From Amycolatopsis oliviviridis (GTDB lineage: Bacteria; Actinomycetota; Actinomycetes; Mycobacteriales; Pseudonocardiaceae): DNA of 64,000 bases. The position numbers and the translations under genes are program-made. Shown here piece by piece: positions 33,778 through 41,918 of the stretch. Below the pieces are notes generated by a model. It saw only the letters and a program-made list of their open reading frames with translations, was not told the DNA's origin and did no database searches. The DNA is taken from positions 558,001 to 622,000 of the forward strand of contig NZ_BNAY01000005.1 of the NCBI RefSeq assembly GCF_014654365.1, given 5' to 3'. The stretch's first letter is position 1; each line of letters opens with the position of its first letter.

Positions 33778-35376
33778 GTGACCGCTGCTGCTACCGGGTT
33801 CAACGCGGCGAGCTATCTGCTCGACCGGCATCTGGCGGAAGGTCGCGGGGCGAAGCCCGCCGTCGTCTCCCCGCGGCGAAGTCTCACGTACGCGGAGCTC
33901 GCGGCGGAAACCCGCCGTGTCGCGGCCGGGCTGAAGGCGATCGGCGTCCGGCCCGAGGAACGGGTCCTGTTCTGCATGGTCGACGACGTCGAGCTGCTCA
34001 CCGGGATCCTCGGCGCGATGCTGGCCGGAGCGGTCGCGGTGCCGGTGTCCACCATGGTCACCGGGATGGACCTCGGCAAGGTGCTCGCCGATTCGCGGGC
34101 CAGGGTGCTGTGCGTCTCCGGCGAGTTCGCCGCGCAGGCGACGATCGCGCTGGGGCTGGCGCCGGAGGTCACCGACGTCGTGCTGGACCGGGCCAAGGCC
34201 GCCGAACTCCCGGCACGGGTACGCGCGCACCAGTGGAGTGATCTGTCCACAGTGGACGACGTTGGTTTCGCGCCGGCGCCGACTTGGGAGGATTCGCCCG
34301 CGCTCTGGCTGTACACCTCGGGGACCACCGGCAAGCCGAAGGGCGCGATGCACCGGCACGCCGGCATTCGCGCGGTCTGCGAGACGTACGCGCGCGGCGT
34401 GCTGGACATCGGACCGAACGACCGTTTCCTTTCCGTTCCGAAGCTGTTCTTCGCCTACGGCTTGGGTAATTCGGCGTTCTTCCCGCTCGCTTCCGGCGGG
34501 ACGGCGCTGCTCGAACCGGCGCGGCCGACCCCGGGGCTGATCGCGGCCAGGGCCCGCGCGGAGCGGCCGACGTTGTTCTTCGCCGTCCCGACGTTCTACG
34601 CGGCGCTGCTTGCCAGCGACATCCCCGACGACACGTTCGCCTCGGTACGCCAAGCGATTTCGGCGGGCGAACCGCTGCCCGCCGTGCTGTACGAACGGTT
34701 TCGCGACCGGTTCGGCGTCGAGATCCTCGACGGGATCGGCTCGACGGAGGCGCTGCACATCTTCCTGTCCAACCGGCCGCGTCAGGTGCGTCCCGGCAGC
34801 ACCGGCGTCCCGGTACCCGGCTACGAGGTCGTGCTGCGCGACGAGCACGGCGACCCGGTGCCGGACGGGCAGCCCGGTGAGCTGTTCGTCGCCGGGCCGT
34901 CGATCGCGACCGGGTACTGGGCGCGGTACGAGACGACGAAGCAGGTCTTCCAGGGGGAATGGCTGCGGACGGGCGACAGTTTCGTGTGCAACGCGGACGG
35001 CAGCTACACCTGTCTCGGGCGTTTCAACGACATGCTGAAACCGGGCGGGATCTGGGTTTCGCCCGCCGAGGTCGAGGACAGGCTGCTGCAGCATCCGGCG
35101 GTCGCCGAGGTCGCGGTCGTGGCCGCCTTCGACGCCGACGGCATCGAGAAACCGGTCGCGTGCGTGGTCGGCGTCCCCGGGCACCGGCTGGACGCGGACG
35201 AGCTGATCGACTTCTGCCGGGCCGGGCTGGCGTCGTTCAAACGGCCGCGGGGCGTCGTCGAGCTGGGCGAACTGCCGAAGACGGCGACCGGGAAGATCCG
35301 GCGCAACGTCATCCGGGAGCTGGTGCGGGACATGTACGAGGTCCGGGCCCCCGCCCCGCCGCATTTAGTCCTCTGA
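33778..35376 (+). CDS. bclA: Benzoate-CoA ligase
   Basis: 532-residue ANL-superfamily enzyme that makes benzoyl-CoA from benzoate, CoA and ATP. AMP-binding signature LWLYTSGTTGKPKGAMHRH (about 178-196), then KLFFAYGLGNSAFFPL, ILDGIGSTEALHIFLSNRP and C-domain GRFNDMLKPGGIWVSPAEVE, catalytic Lys in PKTATGKIRR. KLFFAYGLGN and STEALHIF are typical of benzoate ligases. GTG start. The last codons and stop (CAT TTA GTC CTC TGA) lie within a family 1 repeat, so the repeat has replaced the native 3' end. Third gene of the box operon. Confidence 0.94.
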   Translation: MTAAATGFNAASYLLDRHLAEGRGAKPAVVSPRRSLTYAELAAETRRVAAGLKAIGVRPEERVLFCMVDDVELLTGILGAMLAGAVAVPVSTMVTGMDLGKVLADSRARVLCVSGEFAAQATIALGLAPEVTDVVLDRAKAAELPARVRAHQWSDLSTVDDVGFAPAPTWEDSPALWLYTSGTTGKPKGAMHRHAGIRAVCETYARGVLDIGPNDRFLSVPKLFFAYGLGNSAFFPLASGGTALLEPARPTPGLIAARARAERPTLFFAVPTFYAALLASDIPDDTFASVRQAISAGEPLPAVLYERFRDRFGVEILDGIGSTEALHIFLSNRPRQVRPGSTGVPVPGYEVVLRDEHGDPVPDGQPGELFVAGPSIATGYWARYETTKQVFQGEWLRTGDSFVCNADGSYTCLGRFNDMLKPGGIWVSPAEVEDRLLQHPAVAEVAVVAAFDADGIEKPVACVVGVPGHRLDADELIDFCRAGLASFKRPRGVVELGELPKTATGKIRRNVIRELVRDMYEVRAPAPPHLVL

Positions 35377-35466
35377 ACGCGGTCCTTGCACACGCAAGTA
35401 CCGCATCCAGAGGACGAAATGCGGTCTTTCGCTCGCTCGAATGACCGCGTTCAGAGGACGAAACGC
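35360..35466. repeat. Family 1 repeat, one and a half units, containing the bclA stop
   Basis: A hairpin 35360-35423 (CGCATTTAGTCCTCTGAACG... pairing with ...CCAGAGGACGAAATGCG), then a partial second unit to 35466 ending TTCAGAGGACGAAACGCG. The left arm has mutated (TTTAGTCC for TTTCGTCC), and the bclA stop TGA is read from CTCTGA in the arm. Located between convergent bclA and a VOC gene; likely bidirectional terminator. Confidence 0.75.
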
Positions 35467-35470
35467 GGGG

Positions 35471-35851
35471 TCAGCCGACCACCTCGTGCAGGCACAGGAC
35501 GTTCCCCTCGCTGTCGGAGAACCAGGCCGCGCGTTCCTTGCCGAGGTCGGCGATGTGGCCGACGGTCTTGATGCCGTCCGCCTCGAAGTCCTGGAACCGC
35601 ACCCCCCGGCCTTCCAGGGCCTGCACCTCGGCGGCCAGGTCGCCGACCTCGAAACTCAGCGCGGTGTTCTCGCTCTGCGATCCGGCGGGCATCGGGCGCA
35701 GGCCGATCACGCCCGCGCCCGCCTCGAAGTAGACGGTCCCGTCCTCGCCGGTGGAAGTCCGGCGCAGGCCAAGGGAATCCGCGTAGAAGCGGCCGGCGCG
35801 TTCGGCGTCGGTCACCGGGAGCATCGTCGTGATCGTCGACTCGGTGAGCAT
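35471..35851 (-). CDS. VOC-family (glyoxalase/bleomycin resistance fold) protein
   Basis: 126 residues from ATG: LTESTITTMLPVTDAERAGRFYADSLGLRR at the start, AAWFSDSEGNVLCLHEVVG at the end. Single VOC module that probably dimerises. The first metal-ligand position (usually His/Glu in the first strand) is not obvious, so it may be a binding protein and not an enzyme. Ends 4 bp from the family 1 repeat. Confidence 0.82.
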   Translation of the reverse strand: MLTESTITTMLPVTDAERAGRFYADSLGLRRTSTGEDGTVYFEAGAGVIGLRPMPAGSQSENTALSFEVGDLAAEVQALEGRGVRFQDFEADGIKTVGHIADLGKERAAWFSDSEGNVLCLHEVVG

Positions 35852-35897
35852 CCCCAAAGCTTGCGCTTCGAGGAAGCCGCGGGCCAGCGCGGGTTTT

Positions 35898-36359
35898 TCA
35901 AGAACCGTTGACGGTGCGCAGCGTCCGCATGGCTTCGGCCAGGCCGGGCGCGCCGTCACCGAGCGGAGCCAGGACGATGCGCCGCAGGATCTCCGCGCAC
36001 GCCTCCCGTGCCCGCTCCGCGACGTCGAGACCGTGTTCGGTGAGCGCCGCGAACGTGACGCGGCGATCGTCCGGGCTGGGCACGCGGCAGATCAGGTCCG
36101 CGGCGACCAGCCGGTCCGCGACCTTGGTGAACCCGCCGCTGGACAGCGCCGCCTCGACCGCCAGCCGCGTCATCGGCATCCGGTGCTCGGGTGACCGCAC
36201 GAGCCGCAGCAGGATGTCGAACGACGCCGGCGCCAGGCCGAACCGTTCGGCGATCTCGCCCATCAGCTTGTTCTGCGTGGCCAGGTAGCCCTCGATCACC
36301 AGGCCCCACCACGTGACCACTTCGTCGTCGTTCGGTACTTCCGATTTCGCCACAGTCAC
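35898..36359 (-). CDS. MarR-family regulator
   Basis: 153 residues from GTG (second GTG at 36353). Winged helix FGLAPASFDILLRLVRSPEHRMPMTRLAVEAALSSGGFTKVADRLVAADLICRVPSPDDRRVTFAALTEHG. No redox-type Cys outside VPSP region other than C in LICRV and REACAE, so a thiol switch like that of some MhqR relatives is possible but unproven. It is divergent from an mhqO/mhqD-like pair, mirroring the Bacillus MhqR system, and is the likely repressor. Confidence 0.88.
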   Translation of the reverse strand: MTVAKSEVPNDDEVVTWWGLVIEGYLATQNKLMGEIAERFGLAPASFDILLRLVRSPEHRMPMTRLAVEAALSSGGFTKVADRLVAADLICRVPSPDDRRVTFAALTEHGLDVAERAREACAEILRRIVLAPLGDGAPGLAEAMRTLRTVNGS

Positions 36360-36397
36360 GCGAGCGAGGGTACACCCAAAACTCTTCCAGGAATATA

Positions 36398-36411
36398 TCT
36401 TGCGCGCGAGA
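36398..36411. promoter_or_regulatory. Candidate MarR operator
   Basis: TCTTGCGCGCGAGA, a 14-bp near-palindrome with one mismatched pair, in the 99-bp gap between marR and the dioxygenase gene. The only AT-rich tract (AATATAT, 36392-36398) adjoins it, as expected for promoter elements. Confidence 0.45.
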
Positions 36412-36458
36412 GGTTTCCGGGTTAGCTTGATTTCACCGGCTACCGGAGGAGGGGCACC

Positions 36459-37418
36459 ATGTCGATCAAGACCTCGGGCCTGCATCACGTCACCGCCATC
36501 GGTGGCGATCCCCAGCGCAACGTGGACTTCTACACCCGGGCCCTCGGCTTGCGGCTGGTGAAGACCACCGTCAACTTCGACGACCCAGGCACCTTTCACC
36601 TCTACTACGGCGACGAGCACGGCAAGCCCGGCTCGCTGATGACCTTCTTCCCGTGGCGGGACGCGCCGAAGGGCCGTCATGGCACCGGCCAAGCGACCAC
36701 GACGTCGTTTTCCGTGCCGGAAACCTCCCTCGGCTGGTGGAAGCGGCACCTCTCCGAGAACCGCGTCGAGACCAGCCAGATCCGCAATTCCGACGGCGAG
36801 GAGACGCTCACCTTCGCCGACCCGGACGGCTTGAAGCTCGCCCTCGTCGCGCATCCGCAGGGCGACCCGCGCGACCCTTGGGACACGAAGCTCGTCCCCG
36901 CCGAGCACGCGATCCGCGGCCTGCACTCCGTCACGCTTTCGGTGTCCAAAGAGGACGCGACCGCCGGGATGCTGACCGACGGGCTCGGCCTGACCTTCGT
37001 GGGCCAGGAGGAGAATCGCCTACGGTTCTCGGCCGGTGAAGGCGGCCCCGGCGCGCTCGTCGACGTCCTCGTGACGCCCGACGCCCCGCGCGGGCTGGTG
37101 GCGGCGGGCACCGTGCACCACGTCGCGTGGCGCGCGCCGGACGAGGCGACCCAGGCCGCGTGGCGCGACGAGCTGATCGACGACGGCGTGAACGTGACGT
37201 CCATCCTGGACCGTCAGTACTTCCGCTCGATCTACTTCCGCGAGCCGGGCGGCACCCTGCTCGAAGTCGCGACGGACGAACCCGGGTTCGCGATCGACGA
37301 GCCGCTGCTCGAACTCGGCCGCGCGCTGAAGCTGCCGCCGTGGCTGGAGCCCAAGCGCGAGGACATCGAGGCCATGCTGCCGAAGCTGGACCTCCCGAGC
37401 GAGAACAACCCGCGATGA
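36459..37418 (+). CDS. VOC ring-cleaving dioxygenase, MhqO-like
   Basis: 319 residues with two pairs of VOC modules. Metal ligands expected at GLHHVT (His9/10), TVHHVAWRA (about His225) and GTLLEVATDEPG (Glu). The opening SIKTSGLHHVTAIGGDPQRNVDFYTRALGLRLVKTTVNFDDPGTFHLYYGDE is characteristic of MhqO/MhqA/MhqE dioxygenases that open hydroquinones. RBS GGAGGAGGGG. Overlaps the hydrolase gene by ATGA. Role: detoxification of quinones. Confidence 0.88.
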   Translation: MSIKTSGLHHVTAIGGDPQRNVDFYTRALGLRLVKTTVNFDDPGTFHLYYGDEHGKPGSLMTFFPWRDAPKGRHGTGQATTTSFSVPETSLGWWKRHLSENRVETSQIRNSDGEETLTFADPDGLKLALVAHPQGDPRDPWDTKLVPAEHAIRGLHSVTLSVSKEDATAGMLTDGLGLTFVGQEENRLRFSAGEGGPGALVDVLVTPDAPRGLVAAGTVHHVAWRAPDEATQAAWRDELIDDGVNVTSILDRQYFRSIYFREPGGTLLEVATDEPGFAIDEPLLELGRALKLPPWLEPKREDIEAMLPKLDLPSENNPR

Positions 37419-38047
37419 GCGCCTTGGAACACCAGTACGTCGAGGGGGCGCCGGACGAGCCGGTGCTGCTGCTCCTGCACGGCACCGGCGGCGGTCCGGA
37501 CGATCTCGTGCCGCTCGCCCGGCGGCTGAGCCCGGATTCGGCGCTGCTCGCGCCGGCCGGGCCGGTGTCGGAAAACGGTGCGGCGCGGTGGTTCCGGCGG
37601 CTGGCGGAGGGCGTTTTCGATCACGAGGACGTCGTCTTCCGCGCGAACCAGCTGGCCGATTTCGTGGTCGCTTCGCGTGCGGAGTACGGCTTCGGGGACC
37701 GGCGGCTGGTCGCCGTCGGGTTCTCCAACGGCGCCAACATCGCCGCCGCGGTGACCCTGCTCCGCCCGGACGCCGTCCGGGAGGCCGCGCTGTTCGCGGC
37801 GATGTCGCCGCTTCCGGAGCCGCCGCGGCACGAGCTGACCGGTACCCGGGTCTTCCTGTCGAACGGCGAACACGATCCGATGGCGCCCCTGGCGTCGGCC
37901 GAAGCGCTCGTCCGTGACCTGCGCGAACGCTCCGCGGACGTCGTCGCCCACCGGCATCCCGGCGGGCATCAAGTGACCGGTGACGGTTTGGCGTCGGCCG
38001 CGGAGTGGCTCGACGGTGGGCGGGGAGAGCAAAGCACGCGAACGTAG
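37415..38047 (+). CDS. Carboxylesterase-type alpha/beta hydrolase, MhqD-like
   Basis: 210 residues. LLLLHGTGGGPDDLVPLARRL, RWFRR, nucleophile GFSNGANIA (Ser about 109), acid NGEHDPMAP, base GGHQVTGD. This phospholipase/carboxylesterase layout matches MhqD/YodD-type hydrolases that accompany MhqO. It is translationally coupled to the dioxygenase. Probably processes a ring-cleavage product. Confidence 0.85.
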   Translation: MSALEHQYVEGAPDEPVLLLLHGTGGGPDDLVPLARRLSPDSALLAPAGPVSENGAARWFRRLAEGVFDHEDVVFRANQLADFVVASRAEYGFGDRRLVAVGFSNGANIAAAVTLLRPDAVREAALFAAMSPLPEPPRHELTGTRVFLSNGEHDPMAPLASAEALVRDLRERSADVVAHRHPGGHQVTGDGLASAAEWLDGGRGEQSTRT

Positions 38048-38056
38048 CATCGTCGG

Positions 38057-39205
38057 ATGACTAACGGGGATCTCGTCCGGGCCCAGGCCCTGCTCGAACG
38101 GGTGCTGCTCGCGGACGGGCACAACGATCTGCCATGGGAACTGCGGGTCACCACCGGGCCGGACCCGGTCGAGGCCGTCGCCGGTACGGATCTCACGGTC
38201 CGTCAGCCGCATCTGCACACCGACTTCCCGAAGCTCGCCGAAGGCAGGCTCGGGATGCAGTTCTGGTCCGTCTACGTGCCCTGCCAGTTCGAGGGGCACA
38301 GCGCGGTGACGGCGGTGCTCGAACAGATCGAGATCGTGCACCAGATGGCCGAGCGCTACCCCGATCGCCTGGCCCTCGTGGACACCGCCGACGAAGCCGA
38401 AGCCGCCTTCCGCGACGGCAAGATCGCGTCGCTGCTGGGTGCCGAGGGCGGCCACAGCATCGCCGAATCCCTTGGCGTGCTGAGGATCCTGCGCCGCCTC
38501 GGCGTCCGCTACATGACGCTGACGCACAACTACAACACCACCTGGGCCGACTCCGGCACCGACGAACCCGCGCACAACGGGCTCACGGACTTCGGCCGTG
38601 ACGTCGTCCGCGAGATGAACAAGATCGGCATGCTGGTCGACCTCTCGCACGTCGCGCCGAGCACGATGCGCGACGCGCTGGAGGTCAGCTCCGCGCCGGT
38701 GATCTTCAGCCACTCCTCGTGCGTCGCGGTCAACGACCATGCCCGCAACATCCCCGACGACGTCCTGGAAATCCTCGCGGCCAAGGACGGCGTCGCGATG
38801 GTGACGTTCGTGCCGGGCTTCATCTCCCCGAAGGTCTCCGAGTGGGACGACCGGCTGCGCCAGGACATGGAAGCCGCGGGCCGGGACTACCGGAACATCG
38901 ACCAGCGCACGAAGTTCACCGCGGAGCGCGGTGGCCCCGAGAAGCCGAAGGCCTCCATCGACGACGTCGTCGCGCACATCGAGCACGCGCGTGAGGTGGC
39001 CGGTGTCGACCACATCGGTCTCGGCGGGGACTACGACGGAGTCGCGACGCTGCCCGAAGGCCTCGAAGACGTTTCGAAGTACCCGGTGCTGTTCGCCGCG
39101 CTGCTGGAACGCGGCTGGAGCGAAGAGGATTGCGCGAAGCTGGCCGGTAAGAACACCTTGCGCGTGCTGCGCGCCGCGGACGAGGTCACCCGTTCGGACG
39201 CTTGA
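38057..39205 (+). CDS. Membrane dipeptidase-type (M19) dipeptidase
   Basis: 382 residues, metal-dependent amidohydrolase fold. Zinc ligands: DGHNDLPWELR (His/Asp about 21-23), Glu in SLLGAEGGHS, LVDLSHVAP, FSHSSCVAV, and IGLGGDYDGVATLPEGLEDVSKYP near the C-terminus. Hydrolyses dipeptides, including D-amino-acid or beta-lactam-like bonds. No signal peptide. Begins 9 bp after the MhqD-like gene, so may be read through from it, without an obvious functional link. Confidence 0.93.
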   Translation: MTNGDLVRAQALLERVLLADGHNDLPWELRVTTGPDPVEAVAGTDLTVRQPHLHTDFPKLAEGRLGMQFWSVYVPCQFEGHSAVTAVLEQIEIVHQMAERYPDRLALVDTADEAEAAFRDGKIASLLGAEGGHSIAESLGVLRILRRLGVRYMTLTHNYNTTWADSGTDEPAHNGLTDFGRDVVREMNKIGMLVDLSHVAPSTMRDALEVSSAPVIFSHSSCVAVNDHARNIPDDVLEILAAKDGVAMVTFVPGFISPKVSEWDDRLRQDMEAAGRDYRNIDQRTKFTAERGGPEKPKASIDDVVAHIEHAREVAGVDHIGLGGDYDGVATLPEGLEDVSKYPVLFAALLERGWSEEDCAKLAGKNTLRVLRAADEVTRSDA

Positions 39206-39243
39206 GGGCGCGAGAGCGCGGACTTCGGCGGACACTGTCCTGC

Positions 39244-39606
39244 ATGACGCAGCCGCAGGAGGGTGCCGCCGAGGTTCCGGTCGAGCCCGCTTCGCCGCCG
39301 GAAACCGGCGGTGCGCGCCACAGCGGGAAATTCGAGGCCGGTCCGAAGCTCAAACGGACCCGGGTGAGCGGCACGTGGATCGCCGTCGTCGTGGCGCTGA
39401 TCGTGCTGGTGTTCCTGCTCGTGTTCATCCTGCAGAACCAGGACACGGCCACCGTCCACTTCCTGGGCACGTCCGGCAGCATGCCGCTGGCCGTCGCGAT
39501 GCTGTTCTCCGTGATCGCCGGCGGCGCGCTGGTCGCGCTCGTCGGCGGTGCCCGGATCCTGCAACTGCGCAAGCAGGCCAAGAAGTCCCGGCATCAACTG
39601 CGCTGA
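39244..39606 (+). CDS. LapA-domain (DUF1049) membrane protein
   Basis: 120 residues: Pro/Glu-rich head of about 38, then two membrane helices (TWIAVVVALIVLVFLLVFIL and LAVAMLFSVIAGGALVALV) with QNQDTATVHFLGTSGSMPL between, and a basic tail. This is the LapA/YrvD-like small membrane fold linked to lipid A assembly in Gram-negatives; function in actinobacteria unknown. Ends overlap convergent araC by 13 bp. Confidence 0.85.
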   Translation: MTQPQEGAAEVPVEPASPPETGGARHSGKFEAGPKLKRTRVSGTWIAVVVALIVLVFLLVFILQNQDTATVHFLGTSGSMPLAVAMLFSVIAGGALVALVGGARILQLRKQAKKSRHQLR

Positions 39607-40526
39607 AGGGTCCCGCGCCGGAACTCGCTCGGGTTGACGCCGCGCACGCGTTTGAACGCCGCGCTGAACCCGAAGGGATCGGAGTAGCCGACGGTGCGGG
39701 CGATGTCCGAGATGGTCGCGGATTCCTTGCCGGTCAGCAGATCCGCCGCGAGGGTCATCCGCCAGCGGGTGAGGTAGGTCAGCGGCGGTTCCCCGACGAG
39801 ATCGGCGAACCGCTTGGCCAGCGTCGACCGGGACACCCCGGTCCGTCCGGCCAGCGAGCCGACCGTCCACGGCGCCGCCGGTTCCGCGTGCAGCAGGCGC
39901 AACGCGTCGCCGACCACCGGATCCCGCTGGGCCGCCCACCACGCCGGTGGCTCGCCGCCGGGCCGGTCGAACCATTCGCGCAGGGAACAGACCAGCATCC
40001 AGTCCAGCAGCCGGTCGAGGACGACCTGCTGACCCGGCGCGTCGACGGCGACCTCGGCAGCGAGATGGTCCAGCACGGGATCGCCCGCGCCCCCGGCGTC
40101 CACCCGCAGCACGACGGGCAGCGCGTCCAGCAGCGGGCGGCCGATCTCGCCGCGCACCGGATACGCGCCGACGATCAAGGTCGTCTCGCCGCCGCCGGCG
40201 TCGTCGACCCAGCCCAGACGATGCCTGGTCCCGCCCTGTTCGGGCGTCGCGCAGTGCTCGCCGCACGCGATCGGCTCGGCCGCGGTGCCGACCTCGTCGA
40301 CGAAGGTGAACGTCGCCGGTCCGCGCACGATGATCGTCTCGCCCGCGCGAAGCGGCTCGGGCGGACCGTCCTCCGGCACGATCCAGCCCCCGCCGGTGAG
40401 CACGGCGCACAGGGTCAGCGGCGCGCCGTCCACGAAGTGCAGTGACCAGGGCGGGGACAGCGTCGAGCTGCCGAAAAGCGAGCCGTGGGAGCGCACCCCG
40501 CGGATCAGGTCACTGAAGACGTCCAC
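39594..40526 (-). CDS. AraC-family regulator with cupin sensor
   Basis: 310 residues from GTG. N-terminal cupin_6 (RhaA-like) sensor: PPWSLHFVDGAPLTLCAVLTGGGWIVPEDGPPEPLRAGETIIVRGPATFTF. C-terminal double HTH: WTVGSLAGRTGVSRSTLAKRFADLVGEPPLTYLTRWRMTLAADLLTGKESATISDIARTVGYSDPFGFSAAFKRVRGVNPSEFR. Divergent from the flavin-binding gene 82 bp away, which is the usual arrangement for its target. Confidence 0.9.
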   Translation of the reverse strand: MDVFSDLIRGVRSHGSLFGSSTLSPPWSLHFVDGAPLTLCAVLTGGGWIVPEDGPPEPLRAGETIIVRGPATFTFVDEVGTAAEPIACGEHCATPEQGGTRHRLGWVDDAGGGETTLIVGAYPVRGEIGRPLLDALPVVLRVDAGGAGDPVLDHLAAEVAVDAPGQQVVLDRLLDWMLVCSLREWFDRPGGEPPAWWAAQRDPVVGDALRLLHAEPAAPWTVGSLAGRTGVSRSTLAKRFADLVGEPPLTYLTRWRMTLAADLLTGKESATISDIARTVGYSDPFGFSAAFKRVRGVNPSEFRRGTLQRS

Positions 40527-40608
40527 GCCCCCGACATTAGACGAATACACAGGCGATCCGGCTTCTCGCCTATGGGCACGTCCAGGCTCGCCGGGTTGAA
40601 TCGAGCCC

Positions 40609-41007
40609 ATGCTGACCGCCGAAGACCTCGAATTCCTCCGCCGCCCCCTGCACGGCTTCCTGACCGTGGCCGACGGTCCGGTCCGGCCGGTGTGGTTCGA
40701 AGCCACCGACGACGGCACCGTCCAGCTGTTCACGCCCAAGGACTCGCCCAAGGTCCGGAAGCTGGACGGCGATCCCCGCGCGTCGATCGTCGTCGCCGCG
40801 CCGGTCGGTGAACGCGAACGCTGGGTGTCGGTCGCCGGGAGCGCCACGGTGGAGCCCGACGGGGCGCACGAACTGGCCGCCCGCCTCGCCGAGCGTTATT
40901 GGGACCTTGAGGACCCGGCCCACGCGGGCGAACTCGCCGGGATCCAGAACTTGGATCTCGTCCGGCTCGTCCTCCGTCCGGAGAAGGTCAGCCGTTACTC
41001 GATGTGA
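40609..41007 (+). CDS. PPOX-class (pyridoxamine 5'-phosphate oxidase-like) FMN/F420-binding protein
   Basis: 132 residues, split beta-barrel: PLHGFLTVADGPVRPVWFEATDDGTVQLFTPKDSPKVRKLDGDPRASIVVAAP and ERWVSVAGSATVEPDG. In actinobacteria this size class binds F420, FMN or haem. Divergent from araC, its likely regulator. 3' end overlaps the convergent mycothiol enzyme gene by 20 bp. Confidence 0.82.
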   Translation: MLTAEDLEFLRRPLHGFLTVADGPVRPVWFEATDDGTVQLFTPKDSPKVRKLDGDPRASIVVAAPVGERERWVSVAGSATVEPDGAHELAARLAERYWDLEDPAHAGELAGIQNLDLVRLVLRPEKVSRYSM

Positions 41008-41830
41008 TGATCGACGTCATCCCGAGCACGGCGGCGCAAACGTTTTCGTCGCCCTTGGCGGTGACCCGATCCCGGTCTGCCGGGTTTCGGGTGCACAGCC
41101 GCCAGAAGGTGTCCGCGTCCGTCGTCACTGAGGCCAAAGGTGCCCGTGACGTCGGCGCGACGCGATCGATCGCCCAGCCGTCCGCGGTCCGCTGCGCCGT
41201 CCACTTCCCGCCGCCCTGGCCGGTGACGGTGTAGGCGACCTGCCGCCCTGTCCGCGTTTCGATGTCACGCAGGGTATGCGGCAGCGCCCGCATGAAGGTG
41301 TCGATGACCGGCCCGCGGAACTCGCTCTCGTCGAGCATCCGCGCCCCGACGGCTTCACGGATCTGCTGCTGGTGCACCCAGAACTCGGTGTACTCGCGGG
41401 CGACGTCGAGCCAGACCGGCGCCCGTTCGTCACCGGCCCAGCTCACCGGATCGCCGACGGCGTCGAGGTCGGCGCGGCCGAACATCTCCGCGATCTGCGA
41501 GGTGCTGTCCACCAGCATCGCGAACAGCACCTCGGGAGACAGCCGTCGGCAAGCGACCACCCATTCGTCGTTGATCCGGTCGATGAAGTCGCCGAACCGC
41601 TCGCCCTCGCGCGGCGCCGTCGTCCGGTAGTCGTCGCGATCGCGCGACAGCCTGCCGAGTTTGTCGCCCAGGATGTGGGCGGCGAGATCGTGCACCGTCC
41701 AGCCCGCGCACACCGTCGGCGCGGCCCACTGCTGGCCGTCCAGACCGGTGAGGACGTCCATCAAGGCCTGCTCCTCCCGCGCGAACAACGGGAGGACGTC
41801 GATCGGCGGACCCCAGCGCGTGAAGCTCAT
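40988..41830 (-). CDS. Maleylpyruvate isomerase-family mycothiol-dependent enzyme
   Basis: 280 residues. DinB-like four-helix N-domain with metal-site histidines in WTVHDLAAHILGDKLG and a later FWVHQQQIREAVG; C-terminal MDMPI domain (ADTFWRLCTRNPADRDRVTAKGDENVCAAVL). Family members use mycothiol as cofactor in isomerase or transferase reactions; the substrate is open. ATG start. It supports the actinobacterial origin. Confidence 0.85.
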   Translation of the reverse strand: MSFTRWGPPIDVLPLFAREEQALMDVLTGLDGQQWAAPTVCAGWTVHDLAAHILGDKLGRLSRDRDDYRTTAPREGERFGDFIDRINDEWVVACRRLSPEVLFAMLVDSTSQIAEMFGRADLDAVGDPVSWAGDERAPVWLDVAREYTEFWVHQQQIREAVGARMLDESEFRGPVIDTFMRALPHTLRDIETRTGRQVAYTVTGQGGGKWTAQRTADGWAIDRVAPTSRAPLASVTTDADTFWRLCTRNPADRDRVTAKGDENVCAAVLGMTSIITSSNG

Positions 41831-41918
41831 GAAGCCATCCAAACACCCTCGTCGATCACAATTTCGGCCGTTCGGCCTACTCGCAGGTAGCATCAGCGCG
41901 AACGTGAGGGGAGTGCCC

